A program made the translations under genes and the position numbers. Positions 47,610 through 59,349 of a stretch of DNA of 64,000 nucleotides are shown piece after piece. Position 1 is the first letter of the stretch; each line of letters starts with the position of its first letter. The stretch is from Uloborus plumipes (Eukaryota > Arthropoda > Arachnida > Araneae > Uloboridae): NCBI GenBank assembly GCA_038373865.1, contig JAXGGA010002988.1:46806-110805 (forward strand), read 5' to 3'. The notes under the pieces are model-generated. The model was not told the origin of the DNA, did no database searches, and saw nothing but the letters and a program-made list of their open reading frames with translations.

Positions 47610-50560
47610 TGAGCGATTCCATACCAAATCACCGAAAAAATAAAAAGTTGGTCGCACGACCGACTCGGATTTTTTTTTAATTTGGTACACAGATTGATGG
47701 TATAGAGGTATGAAAAAACCCAAAAGGAAAGTTACCTGCTCCACTTATTTTCTGAGATACATGCCCTCAAAGTTTGTCCGCCACGTCAAAATACTAAAAA
47801 AGTGATGTTATTTAATCATTTTTTATAAAAAAACGTACTCATGCAAAATAAAAGTGTTAGATATCTATGGAAACTAGTTACTCCAGGCATTCTGAAAAAA
47901 AATACTAGAACGTTCATAATGAAAATTGCCAAGGTACAGGGCTCTTTGAAGTTGTCACCACAAAAACTTGATTTTGCAGATTTTGCTAAAATTCAGGCAT
48001 TTATTACAAAAAAAGGAAAACAGAACCAAATTTTTTCTCACTTTCTGGTAGTGTACAGGTCCTCCCTGTAAATTTCTACGCAATAAATTTTTTGGGTTTC
48101 TCACTCCTTCTTGGAAATATTTTAGCTTAAAGATAAGCCGTAAGGCAAAAAATGCGTTTTTGGCCATCTTGGCAGCCATTTTTCTCATAAAGGGGGAGCA
48201 GTAGAAACTTTAATTTTTTTTTTAAACAAGCCACTGATATGTTAGCTATTCACAGGAAAAGAGTTTATTTTTGGTTATTTCTCCCATTAAGAGATATCCT
48301 GCTGACAGTATATGCATGTTTTTCGCGACGACCATATGCTTTTGTTCCCCTCTCATGGACTTAAAATTAATTAAACCAAAAAACAATGATATATTTATTA
48401 TTAGCTGTATTATCTACCCGATATGTCATGAAATTTAATTTATTAAATCATTGAACAATAAATTAGATAATTGATGAAAAAAAGAAAAAGTATTTCTCTG
48501 ATGCCTGAGCATTATGCATTCATAATTATAAAGTACTAAATACTTTCTTGAGAAATTAATTAACATCAATGAGCTCTAAATATTTATATTATAAGCAATA
48601 CCCAATCTTGTGATTGGGATACTCCTGTTTTTAATTGAAGAATTTCTAGAATATCACATGAATATCAGGAAAATAAATGAGGTCTTTTCGTTTGATGTAG
48701 GATATTTTATGACAAATTTCATTTGATGGGCTACTAACTGAGCATGGTGATAAAGAGCTATTAATTTCAGCATCGAATTCCATTTTACCTTATTAACAGT
48801 TAAATATTTACAAACTAATTAAATAAATAATTTAATATAAAGCCATGCTTAAAGAATTAAAATTAGTGCAACTAATTTATTCCCATACTGATCTTTACAA
48901 AATTGACATGCGTTGAGCACTGATAAGAACTGACAAGAATAAGTTTACTCACTAAAATACTAGTTCACAGATACTATAAAGCGTACATTCTATTTTCTAC
49001 AAAATAATACTGCAACAAAGAACTCCTGTTTATAGCCATCAATCAGGAACATCCAATCACAAGATTGGGTATTGCCTATGAGATAAATATTCGAAGCTCC
49101 TTTATTTTAATTGATTTTTCAAGAAATTCTTTAGTACCTACCCCTTTATACCCTTGTTCTTTGTTGCAGTATTATTTTGTAGAAAATAGAATGTACGCTT
49201 TATAGTATCTGTGAACTAGTATTTTAGTGAGTAAACTTATTCTTGTCAGTTCTTATCAGTACTCAACACATGTCAGTTTTGTAAAGATCAGTATGGGAAT
49301 AAATTAGTTGCACTAATTTTAATTCTTCAAGCATGGCTTTATATTAAATTATTTATTTAATTATTTTGTAAATATTTAACTGTTAATAAGGTAAAATGGA
49401 ATTCGATGCTGAAATTAATAGCTCTTTATCACCATGCTCAGTTAGTAGCCCATCAAATGAAATTTGTCATAAAGTATCCTACATCAAACGAAAAGACCTC
49501 ATTTATTTTCCTGATATTCATGTGATATTCGAGAAATTCTTCAATTAAAAACAAGAGTATCCCAATCACAAGATTGGGTATTGCTTATAATATAACTATT
49601 TAGAGCTCATTTATGTTAATTAATTTCTCAAGAAAGTATTTAGTGCTTTATAATTATGAATGCATAATGCTCAGGCATCAGATAAATACTTTTTCTTGTT
49701 TTCATCAATTATCTAATTTATTGTTCAATGATTTAATAAATTAAATTTCATGACATATCGAGTAGATAATACAGCTAATAATAAATATATAATTATTTTT
49801 TGGTTTAATTAATTTTAAGTCCATGAGAGGGGGAACAAAAGCATATGGTCGTCGCGAAAAACATGCATATACTGTTAGCAGGATATCTCTTAATGGGAGA
49901 AATAACCAAAAGTAAACTCTTTTCCTGTGAATAGCTAACATATCAGTGGCTTGTTTAAAAAAAAAATAAAGTTTCTACTGTTCCCCCTTTATGAGAAAAA
50001 TGGCTGCCAAGATGGCCAAAAACGCATTTTTTGCCTTATGGCTTATTTTTAAGCTAAAATATTTCCAAGAAGGAGTGAGAAACCCAAAAAATTTATTGCG
50101 TAGCAATTTACAGGGAGGACCTGTACACTACCAGAAAGTGAGAAAACCTTTGGTTTTGTTTGCCTTTTTTTGTAATAAATGCCTGAATTTTAGCAAAATC
50201 TGCAAAATCAAGTTTTTGTGGTGACAACTTCAAAGAGCCCTGTACCTTGGCAATTTTCATTATGAACGTTCTAGTATTTTTTTCAGAATGCTTGGAGTAA
50301 CTAGTTTCCATAGATATCTAACACTTTTATTTTGCATGAGTACGATTTTTTATAAAAAATGATTAAATAACATTACTTTTTTAGTATTTTGACGTGGCGG
50401 ACAAACTTTGAGGGCATGTATCTCAGAAAATAAGTGGAGCAGGTGACTTTCCTTTTGGGCTTTTTCATACCTCTATACCATCAATCTGTGTACCAAATTA
50501 AAAAAAAAATCCGAGTCGGTCGTGCGACCCCCATTCGGTGATTTGGTATGGAATCGCTCA
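47610..50560. repeat. Giant inverted repeat (palindrome), arms about 1.4 kb
   Basis: The left arm 47610-49023 is inverted as the right arm 49156-50560, with a 132-bp spacer. The outer ends are TGAGCGATTCCATACC and its exact inverse GGTATGGAATCGCTCA. Sampled blocks differ at only a few percent of positions. Each arm carries the same pair of overlapping short frames (76 and 77 codons in the left, 67 and 77 in the right), mirrored by the symmetry, with no known domain. No clear target duplication was found. It may be a foldback-type element, a palindromic MITE, or an inverted segmental duplication. Confidence 0.93.
49024..49155. repeat. Spacer of palindrome containing a third diverged copy
   Basis: The phrase CAATCACAAGATTGGGTATT in the spacer matches the right arm near 49564 in the same orientation, and similarity continues for about 80 bases (tttaGAGCTCatttat versus tcgAAGCTCctttat). 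So part of the arm sequence is present a third time, more diverged. Confidence 0.65.
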
Positions 50561-50569
50561 TTTACAACG

Positions 50570-51205
50570 TTGTACTAGAAATAATCATTTCTTAAGACTT
50601 CGGGGTTACGTCCCCACAACAATTTTATCAGAAGTAACTCAAAAGATTTAGATTTTCTTGGAGTTGATGAAAGAGAAAAAATTCGATTTGAAAAGACTTC
50701 AATAGTGATTAAAATTCGAAAAAACAGAAAACAGAAAAAATCGGTGGTAATTTATGTGAACTTTGTCACCACGGCGACAAATCATCTCGTGTAATCCAAG
50801 TTAAAGTTTTAATATTTTATAAAGTTTCTAAGAAAAAGTTTTAATATTTGTCACCATCTAAAGAACAAGATAACAGGTATTGAACTGAGCAGTCATCATA
50901 ATTTTGTTAGAAGTTTCTTTGCACAAAAAATCGTACTAAGTTTCCTGGTTAGGTATATTTAATATCAATGTAAATAGAAGAAATAAAAGTACATCAATCA
51001 TTACCATCCTTGCTCATAATGAGTTACATTAAACATTATATATGTCATTTTGTTCTTTTTGTGCTTGTAATAAAATAAATTTTGTTCAAAACATGCAAAA
51101 TTTTAACAAAGTCATATTTATGTCTTGTCATTTGAAGTACTTTTCGTTATTTGAAGTGGTAGAGTATTCTCATCCGTATCAATACATCCTGTGCAAAAGT
51201 TATAA
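50570..51205. other. AT-rich noncoding stretch
   Basis: Between two large elements. No feature recognised. Confidence 0.4.
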
Positions 51206-52020
51206 ACATATTGATTAGGGATGCACCGATTAATCGGTAATAATCGGCTACTCGACCGATTATTAATAACCTCTAAAATGCAGCCGATTAATCGACGGGA
51301 TTTTTTTTTCTTTTATGTTCCTTTTTAAAGTATACCTTCACCTAGAAACTATGATGATTAAATTTATTATAAGTAAATAAATGTAATTTTCTGCCATTCT
51401 TACAATAACTTATACACTGCGATGCAGAAGTTAAGACAAAATGCAAATATATAAATAAAAAGAATACTACTCATCAAAATGCTTTCAAATTTTTACTGCA
51501 GGTAGACAATAAGGTCTCAAATACGTGTCTGGAGTTTTAAAAAATATAACCAAAACGAAAATCGGAAATTACAAAAGACATTTTTTGTTTACTGTTGCAA
51601 ATGTTTAGACAAGTCGGATTTTATGCAAATATCTCTTGAAATGTGATTGATGGAGGGAAGGCGGGACTTTTTTCTTTGACTATAAAGTGCAGAGATTGAT
51701 CAGTGAATAATCCAAATCCCAAATCTCTGTAGTTCTCGTGTAAAGAAGATGAGAAAGTTTTGAAGCCGAAATTTGAAAATGAACGCACTTTGCTATTTTT
51801 TCGTTTTTTAAATCGGTTCTTGTCTGGTAGTACATTGGTACATGAGTTTCGATCAAAAAGGCCAAGAAAAATTATACTTCTTAAGGATGAAGGAATTGAA
51901 AAAACGGCTCGAACTGACGATTCGCCCCTTAATTCTTCAAAACTTCAACTTGAGTCAAAGACAGCATAAGTAGATGAACAACTGAATCGAGATGCATAAA
52001 AAAAACAAAGAATTGTGCTA

Positions 52021-52085
52021 GAGCCTTTTCGGAAACAGTGTCCCAAAAATCTGGCCTTTTTCCGACACTGTTTTCGAAAAAGCTC
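52021..52085. repeat. Hairpin with 22-bp arms
   Basis: GAGCCTTTTCGGAAACAGTG and its near inverse CACTGTTTTCGAAAAAGCTC enclose a short loop. Lies inside the hAT-like element. Confidence 0.7.
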
Positions 52086-52202
52086 AGGCACCAATTGTGA
52101 ATACACCTGGGGCACAAGTAAACACGGATACATATATGGAAATAAAATACACCTAAGCATATTTTTAAGTATACTGCTCATTACACATTAACAAACACAT
52201 AC

Positions 52203-53811
52203 GGGTGAATATCAGGAAAAGTGCTAATTTAAGTCACAAATGAATTTCTCAAGCACTTCCGAATAAAAACCAAAAAGTTTTCTTTTTCCATACAGTAAAC
52301 TGCGTTGCACATACAATCCATGACAAAAGTTTCAGGTTTTACTTTAATTTGTGACAATAGAACTCTTTTTATTGCCTCAATGTCATATCGGCAGCGCGTC
52401 ACACATTCAAATCGCAAAGTTCAAAAAAATCCTGTGGATTATAAAACATCGCAGCAGAAACAAATACAAAAGGAAATAAAGTGTTTTATGTTCATCTATG
52501 ACGAGTAACTCTTGTGTTTTAGATAAAATGAATTCAGATCGATAAAAAAAGCAATTTCTGCTTGTCACAAGTTTTCATAACATGACGAGTGAGCCAGCTT
52601 TCGGAATGATAAAATCTAGACAAAACATTTTTTGGCGCCAAAAAATTACGCTGGGTGAAGCTCTAATATGTGATGTTTCAGTTCCGATAGAAAATTTTCA
52701 CTTCGGCTGCATTAAACTACAGGTAAATTTTTTTTCAATCTTGACTTTCTGTTTCTACCAAATGAAGTGTCATGTCGGCAGCGGAAAAGACACAAAATAA
52801 AATAATAATAATTTTTCAATTTATTTTTGCATAATGGAAAAGAAACCTATTGCGATGGACATAAAAAGGTGTTTTTATTTTCAAATCTTTAATTAGGGAT
52901 GTTCAGCTATCATATTGCGGGAAATTTGTCATGTCGGCAGCGGTCATGTCGGCAGCGCGGAAGTAGAAGGTATTTGTTACGAAACTGATGCGTGCGTTAG
53001 CGATGTTTTTTCGCAATTTTTTCTTCGTGTTATGAGTTTGTTGAGTTTTAAAGTACACAGATATATTCAAGTGCATCGTTTTTCCTGCCAAATTTTCCCA
53101 TTTTAGCAGTTTATTCATTGTTTTTTAAATGCTTCGAAAACATGAATTTTTCCGCAAAATTTGAGTTTTCAAATAAAATTATCGCCTTTTTCACCCTCTT
53201 TTCCTTTACATCAATATTTCTACCTTCGTTCATAACTACTGCACCCAAAAAAATAAGTTTGTTTTAAAATGGAAAACTTACGAACATTTTAGTGAAAATC
53301 ACCCTCCCCGCCAAACTCTGACTGTCCTGAATTATATTCGTTTTTTAAGATTGTGTTAAGAATTTCATTTTATTTTCATTTTTTAATTATTAACCTATTT
53401 ATCTGTTTGAAACAAACTTTGTTAGACTTATTTAGACTTTAACTTTTGATTAGTCTCTAATTTTATTTATAAAACAAAAAAGGGTTCAGACTCTGAAAAT
53501 ATTATTATATTCTAAGTAATAATTATTTTATTTTTGAGCATAAAAGGTAGTGAAAGCGATTACTTTTATACACTAAGTGTAAAATTTGTAATATTTGTCA
53601 GTTCGGTAGCATTCTCATCATGTCGGTAACGCTCAAAGACAACCCCCCCCCTAAAAATGGGGGTAAATGTTCACCTTAACCATGCCCCTAATTTTTAAAA
53701 AATATTGTTACTAATGTATATTTGACCCTATTAATTTAATTTTCTGAGTATCTTCAAAAATTGAAAATTTAAATGGTCAAATTTCACGGTCACTTTTCCT
53801 GATATTCACCC
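52203..53811. mobile_element. Unclassified 1609-bp element with perfect 21-bp TIRs
   Basis: The left end GGGTGAATATCAGG (21 bases in all) is inverted exactly at 53791-53811. It lies inside the larger hAT-like element. The interior holds TCATGTCGGCAGCG at 52770, 52929 and 52944, TCATATCGGCAGCG at 52383, and weaker variants at 53598 and 53618. Frames of 60-72 codons show no transposase motif. No target duplication was seen. Nonautonomous or of unknown family. Confidence 0.75.
52383..53631. repeat. Dispersed TCATGTCGGCAGCG motif array
   Basis: Three exact copies (52770-52783, 52929-52942, 52944-52957), one single-mismatch copy (52383-52396), one two-mismatch copy TCATGTCGGTAACG (53618-53631) and a poorer one near 53598. 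All are in the same direction and all are inside the 1609-bp element. The two middle copies are adjacent. GC-rich against an AT-rich background. Confidence 0.9.
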
Positions 53812-54218
53812 TTACAATGAAAATATCAAGGTATTTATTCAACGTGATTCATTGACTCAATTCAGCGAAAATTGTAGCCTTCTAGTTTTACAGAAAAAGA
53901 AACAGAAGATGGAGCTCGACATGTGCCACCTAAAACTGAAGATGGTGGAAATTTTAGCAGAATATCATCAGAGTGTTTACCATCGATATATCAGCTGTTT
54001 TTGGAAACATAAAAGCTTCATTCATAGTAAATTTTTGTCTTTTTGCTAGTGAATTCTACGAGGACAAAGTGATTCACAGCTAAATTTTCTGGTGCAATGT
54101 TGACTTCAGCACAAATTTCTTGATAGTTGCGATCTTTAAAAGTAATGTCGGACTCATTAATGTGCGTCACTTACTGCAACTCTTAACTGTTCCTTTTTCA
54201 ACAGTTTAGCAAGTTTAA

Positions 54219-54732
54219 CCCATTAGTGCCTGACATTTTTTTTTCCAAAGATATTTTGTACACTGGCTACAAACAGTGTCTAATGAACAGGAAAAATAAT
54301 AAAAAAAATATTATGTAAAAAATAAATTTTTTATTAAGGAAAGAAAAATCGTCCCTTAAAAGTTACGATAGACCCCAGAGGGTACATACTTTTTTTACTC
54401 AAATTTTTTTCTGCCTACGATATAATATTTAAAAAAACCTTTTATAAGATGAAATAAAACCAGCAATTAACATAAACTGGGAATCTGGGAATAACTTTGA
54501 AAACTTAGCTTTTTTCCTTGAGATTGTGAACGATGTCATTTTTGATAAAGATCATTTTAAAACTGCTACAGAACGCACTTTAGAATGGTTATGTGCTGCA
54601 ATCTGTTAATAACGAATTGAAACAATACCAAGGTACTCATTGAACACCATTATTTGGTTGAAATGCTCATTTTGAGGAAATTCAGACCCCTTTTTGGACC
54701 GTCCCTAAAAAGGGACGCTAGGCATTAATGGG
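54219..54732 (+). mobile_element. piggyBac-like MITE, long form (nested)
   Basis: Ends CCCATTAGTGCCTG and AGGCATTAATGGG inverse, TTAA on both sides (54215-54218, 54733-54736). Near-identical to 26257-26769. Inserted in the large hAT-like element. Confidence 0.92.
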
Positions 54733-55829
54733 TTAACTTTCTTTTCTTTGTAACTCTTTCTGATTTTAATTAAATATTGAGTATTGAAACTTTTAATTAT
54801 TCAATATTTCCTTATTAGACTATTCAATGCATAAAAAAATCAGCATTTTTGAAATTGAAATAACTGAATACCATTATGGGGCATAGATGAACTGTTCACA
54901 TCTGCCCGAATATAATGTGTTCACACGTGCTCCTTATCTCAACTTAGGTCTAATTTGATAAAAAATCATATTTTTTTCGTTAAAAAAAATAGTACATGAA
55001 AACTTTCCTTATTAGTGCCAATTTAAGACGAATAAAGTTCAAATCACAAAAAAAAAAAAGTTTTGGATTTGTTTTTACTCGGAGAACTGGAACATAAAAG
55101 TATATTGGCACCTTCCAAAACGTAGGATTTTTGATAACTGAAACAGAAAATGGTTTAGATCTTTGAAATTTCAGGCAGGATATAGTACTTATATTACTAT
55201 CAACCTTAATTTTTTTTTAGATTTTTCTCTTCATGTTAATTGGGTAAAATATCGTTTGTTCCCATGTGCCCCCTCTCCCCTATATGCACATATAAAAACT
55301 GTTGCAGCATTTTTTATCTATCGATACTTTTTTCCTTAGCATAGTGCTTTTAGATAACTTCTAATTTTCGCAAAAGAATAAGTCTTTGAATTAAATTGCC
55401 ACTAATGACCGAAAAATAAATATAAATTTAAATCAATTTTATTATTACATTATTTATTATTGTTTTTTAAATGTTTAAGTCTAGTAAACATAATTAACAA
55501 TGTGTTAATAATGTTATGTGTTCATGTAATTTTATTAACAATAATAATAAAATTGGTTCAAAGAAATTGCTACAACTTTGAAATCATTTTTAGAAAATTA
55601 TAAAATTGAAAAAAAAAAATAGTCTTCTCTCAGAAATAAATTACTAACTACTATTTTTAAAATCGCAATTGTAAAAGAAAGAAAAAAAAGTAGCGATGGT
55701 GTAATTGGTAGTATTAAAAATAATCATATTGATCATTCATCGGCTCTGCTGATTAATCGGCCGATTATCAACAGCCGATTCATCGGTAATCGGTCAATTT
55801 ACTTATCGGTGCATACCTAATGTGAATGG

Positions 55830-56260
55830 TAAAGATAAACTGAGGAGAAATGATACTGAGTGCCTTATTTCAAACACTTCAAATATTTTGCTTTTTTGGA
55901 AATTAATTTTTGAAACTATGGATTTTTTTTCATAAGTTCAATCGAACCTCATTTGAGAAATTATTTGATGAGTATTTTTAAATTTGTTCTATATTCAAAA
56001 ATGTTTAGTATTTTTGATTTGATAATAAATTTGATGAAAAATTTAAAAAATCGATTTATGAATCAAAATCAAAACTAAGAATAAAAACGCATTTATAAAA
56101 TTTGTGAAATTTAGAAATTTAACCCTCAATATACCCGAAATAAATGTTTTATAAACATTTACGATTTAACAGAAGTGCATTTCTTGCCTGTTTTGAAAAT
56201 GCAAAACTGCACCCCTCGTGAAAAGCTGAAAAGTTTAGACTGTAAAATCGCACACTAGAG
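55830..56260. other. AT-rich noncoding stretch
   Basis: Nothing recognised. Confidence 0.4.
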
Positions 56261-56267
56261 AACTGTC

Positions 56268-56892
56268 CATTTGGCTGGGCCAAAAAATACTTTTTTTTTT
56301 ATTTCGATGATGGTTATTGCGGAAAAGGTGCCATTGGGAGAGCAAAAAATGTAAAATTTGATGTTCAATATCTTGATGTGATGCAATTGCGTGAAGTTTG
56401 GAAAAAAAATTTTGCAGTTTTTTGAGATTTTTAGGAAATTAATTTAAAAAAATGTTTTAGCAGCTAACATCTAAAAATGCATTATGTGTGACAAACAGTG
56501 TAGTTATTTCAGATAAGTACGGCGAAAACTGCATTTTAACGGTATGACAAAATTTAATTTAAAACGTAGAAAAAAGCAGGAAATTGCCAAATCTTCTAGG
56601 CATTGGTGGAAAAGTAAGGAATTATACCACACACCTCAATTTTTTAATGGAATTTCTATGCCCCAATGGCCCCTTTTAAGCCCTACCCGTTATCGAAAAT
56701 AGAAAAACAATAATAATGATTTGATAAAAAATCTCGAAAAAACTGAATTTTTTTCCAAACTTCAAAGCAATTGAGGAAGATCAAGAAATTGACCAAAAAA
56801 CTTTAAGTTTTTTATGTGCACTTTGCTGCCCCAATGGCACCTTTTCCGCAATACCCATCAGCGAAAAAATCTTTTTTTGGCCCAACCTACTG
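56268..56892. mobile_element. 625-bp hairpin element
   Basis: The left arm has CTGGGCCAAAAAATAC and ATTGCGGAAAAGGTGCCATT; the right arm carries the inverses AATGGCACCTTTTCCGCAAT and TTTTTGGCCCAACC. An additional CCCCAATGGCCCC sits mid-element. Arms are roughly 150-190 bp with a diverged centre. No coding capacity. Confidence 0.75.
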
Positions 56893-56899
56893 TTCAATG

Positions 56900-57610
56900 C
56901 CCATACGCGTTCACATATATGTAAATACCTGTAACAAACTCTTTATTGAAAAAGAGCTTCTTGTTGAAAATCACAAAATTTGCAAAATTTATTAAAAAAA
57001 AAGGAAGAAACTTTAAGAATTTATAAAATTCACACCATTACTTCTGAATACTTACTTTCGAGTAATTTTTGGATTTCAACTTTGAAGTTTACCCACAGTT
57101 AGCAAATAAAAAGGTTTTTTTAAAAAGTTTTGCATATTTTTCTCAGAAGGAAAAATTATATAGGAAGAATATATATATATATATATATATGAATGTATTT
57201 AGCACTTTTCAGCTTTGATAATGTAAGCACGATGATGTAACTATTGAACTTCATTTTAATTCGTAAAAAAAATCCAATTTTCCAAATTTTTCCAGAAAAA
57301 ATTTAAAAAAAAAGACAAAACCTTTTTCATGCGACTTCAAAATTTCCGGAAATGTTGAATCTCTATTTCATCTGACATTATGAATTAGAAACTTTTGGTA
57401 GATAAAACTATCGAAGAAATTTTTCTGATGTATTTTTTTATTAATGTTTATTATTTGCCTCTGAATATATGTGGACTATTTCCGAATTAATATGGAGACA
57501 AACATTCATAGACATTTTCAGTCAAATACACCCAAAGACCCATGTTTCATAAAACGCACAGAGCTACAGCTTAGTCAAACAGTGTAAAACAAAAAGTCTT
57601 CAAAAATGAA
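56900..57610. other. AT-rich noncoding stretch
   Basis: A short (AT)n run lies at about 57171-57190. No gene recognised. Confidence 0.4.
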
Positions 57611-57619
57611 ACGAAAGCA

Positions 57620-58400
57620 GCTCAAAGTTCCATCTCAATTCCGTTTGGTTTAACCGAGACTCAATTAGTGAGCTTTTATTGATTTAAGAAGCTCTGGACG
57701 AGGTTCCAACACATAACACGCATCATCCCGAAGTCAATTTTTTAAAATATCCATGATCAACCCATTTGAGGATCCAGATTTCGACACGCTCATTTAATTA
57801 AACAAACAGAAACAGAACAAACAAACGAGACGTTAATCTAACCGAATCTAATAAAAATCAGCAAGCGTGCGTATCTAGCTTCATGCAGGGCGCGAGCCGA
57901 TAGCCTTTGACCCCTCATGTTTGTGGTGATCAAAATGATAGCGTGTATTGCATTAGTACCCCCCCCCCCCTCGAGCCTAGGCTTTCTTCTTCGAGAGAAA
58001 TTTAGGAAAGAAAAAAAGTGCAAGCATCCAACTGGAACTTGATTTCCGGCAGAGGCCTGCCACATTTGGCGTAACTTGGCCAACAACTGCGCAATTTTGT
58101 TTGGAAGACCCACAAGGAGTTAAATGATTGAAACGTGATGGCAAAGAACATTTGTTGCAAAACTAGAATAAAGAAAAATCCTACGTCCCAGGAGGCGAAG
58201 GAACTCGAAAAGCATTGCTGCATTCCTTCGGATCGAAAGACAGTATGTAACAAGTTTTCGAAAGATCTGTCCTCGAGCGCTAGGTTAACTACCAGCATTC
58301 AGTTCGTAAAGAGATTCATCAAGCTACTACTGTTTGATATTTTTTCCGGTGACTTCGGACGCTTTTGCGCATGCTTCAGATCTCTATTGATTTGTATCAA
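57620..58400. other. GC-elevated island, candidate conserved noncoding DNA or exon
   Basis: Two overlapping minus frames (91 codons 57838-58113; 98 codons 58002-58298) and an 89-codon plus frame (58135-58404) show no known domain. A 12-base C run is at 57959-57970. Open frames on both strands do not favour any one. Confidence 0.3.
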
Positions 58401-58409
58401 ATAGGCGTG

Positions 58410-59099
58410 ATGGTGATAAGAAATGTGAAGAGATTTTGCTTTATTTTTCGGTGGGTTTCTTCATTTGACGTGTTGATTTGCGTTGATGTTTATTTTTATC
58501 TTTTTTAATTTATTCCCTTCCGTATCAGTTGCAGAAAAATAAATAATATCGGATTAAGCAGAAAAGCTACCATGGTGCATTTTCTTTTTCAAAGTGTCCC
58601 CCCTTTCTGAAACAAAACCGTTCAACGGTGCTAAGCGTGCCTTTCGAGGTTCAACAGTAGTGTGCTTTCTCCTTTTTACGAACTTTCACCTAGAGAGAGC
58701 CCTCACACTGCTTTCAAAAATTGGTGAATGATTTCAAAGGCGATCAAGGAATGTTGATTGTTCCCAATCTTACTTTTCTCGATTGAATGAATTTGTTTCA
58801 TTCCCTACCAGATTTTATACACAAGCCATTATTGCATGTGGCGACAAAAATACAGTTAATAGGGGTTGTTTTTTGAACTACTCATCATTTCCAAGATTTA
58901 AACAAAAATCCAGAGAAATTCATTTGAAAACTCTTAGAAGAACTTCAGATTGATTAAAATATAATATATTGTTCTCTTTTGTTACACCAAAAATACATAT
59001 GCGGTGAAGGCACCAATTATCGACTCTTGTTACCTTTTATTGAAAATCTTATAATTTTGCAACATTTTTATTCGCAAAATCCGTAACTGTCGACAAATC
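58410..59099. other. Noncoding stretch
   Basis: A short GC-raised patch at 58600-58700; otherwise AT-rich. No gene recognised. Confidence 0.35.
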
Positions 59100-59340
59100 T
59101 GAAGTGATTGAATGGGCTCTGAAATAGCGCCAAGTATTAAATCCTACGTCACCCCTAATGCTTATTTTATGAAATTTATGTTACGAATGTCATTAATTGG
59201 TGACATGTTGATAATTAGTGACTTTTACCCTATAAATTACTCCGCATCAAGCGATTCGATAACTGTCAATTGGATGCATGAATTACCAATATTCTTTTGT
59301 TATTAATTGCTCTTATCTAGAAAACGTACAAATATGATTG
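59100..59340. other. TAAT-rich conserved-looking segment, candidate enhancer
   Basis: Non-repetitive, with clustered TAAT/ATTA cores (CCCTAATGC, TCATTAATTGG, GATAATTAGTG, TTATTAATTGC) and CCTACGTCACCCC, a CRE-like TACGTCA. Clustering of homeodomain cores is suggestive but common in AT-rich DNA. Confidence 0.25.
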
Positions 59341-59349
59341 CAATTTGAG

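Larger units (their letters stand above)
51216..55819. mobile_element. hAT-like element (large copy) with nested insertions
   Basis: The left end TAGGGATGCACCGATTAATC and inverted right end TTAGGTATGCACCGATAAG. The subterminal parts are packed with CCGATTA/TAATCGG words, likely transposase-binding sites. The ends match those of 60163-61230, in opposite orientation. Flanking 8-mers ATATTGAT and ATGTGAAT agree at only 5 of 8. It contains the 52203-53811 element and a piggyBac-like MITE. No hAT transposase was recognised in its short frames. Confidence 0.65.

Noticed and set aside
47841..50311. Short frames of 67-77 codons repeated in both palindrome arms, suggesting a conserved protein
   Set aside because: The duplication follows directly from the inverted repeat. 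There is no codon-level evidence of selection and no domain.
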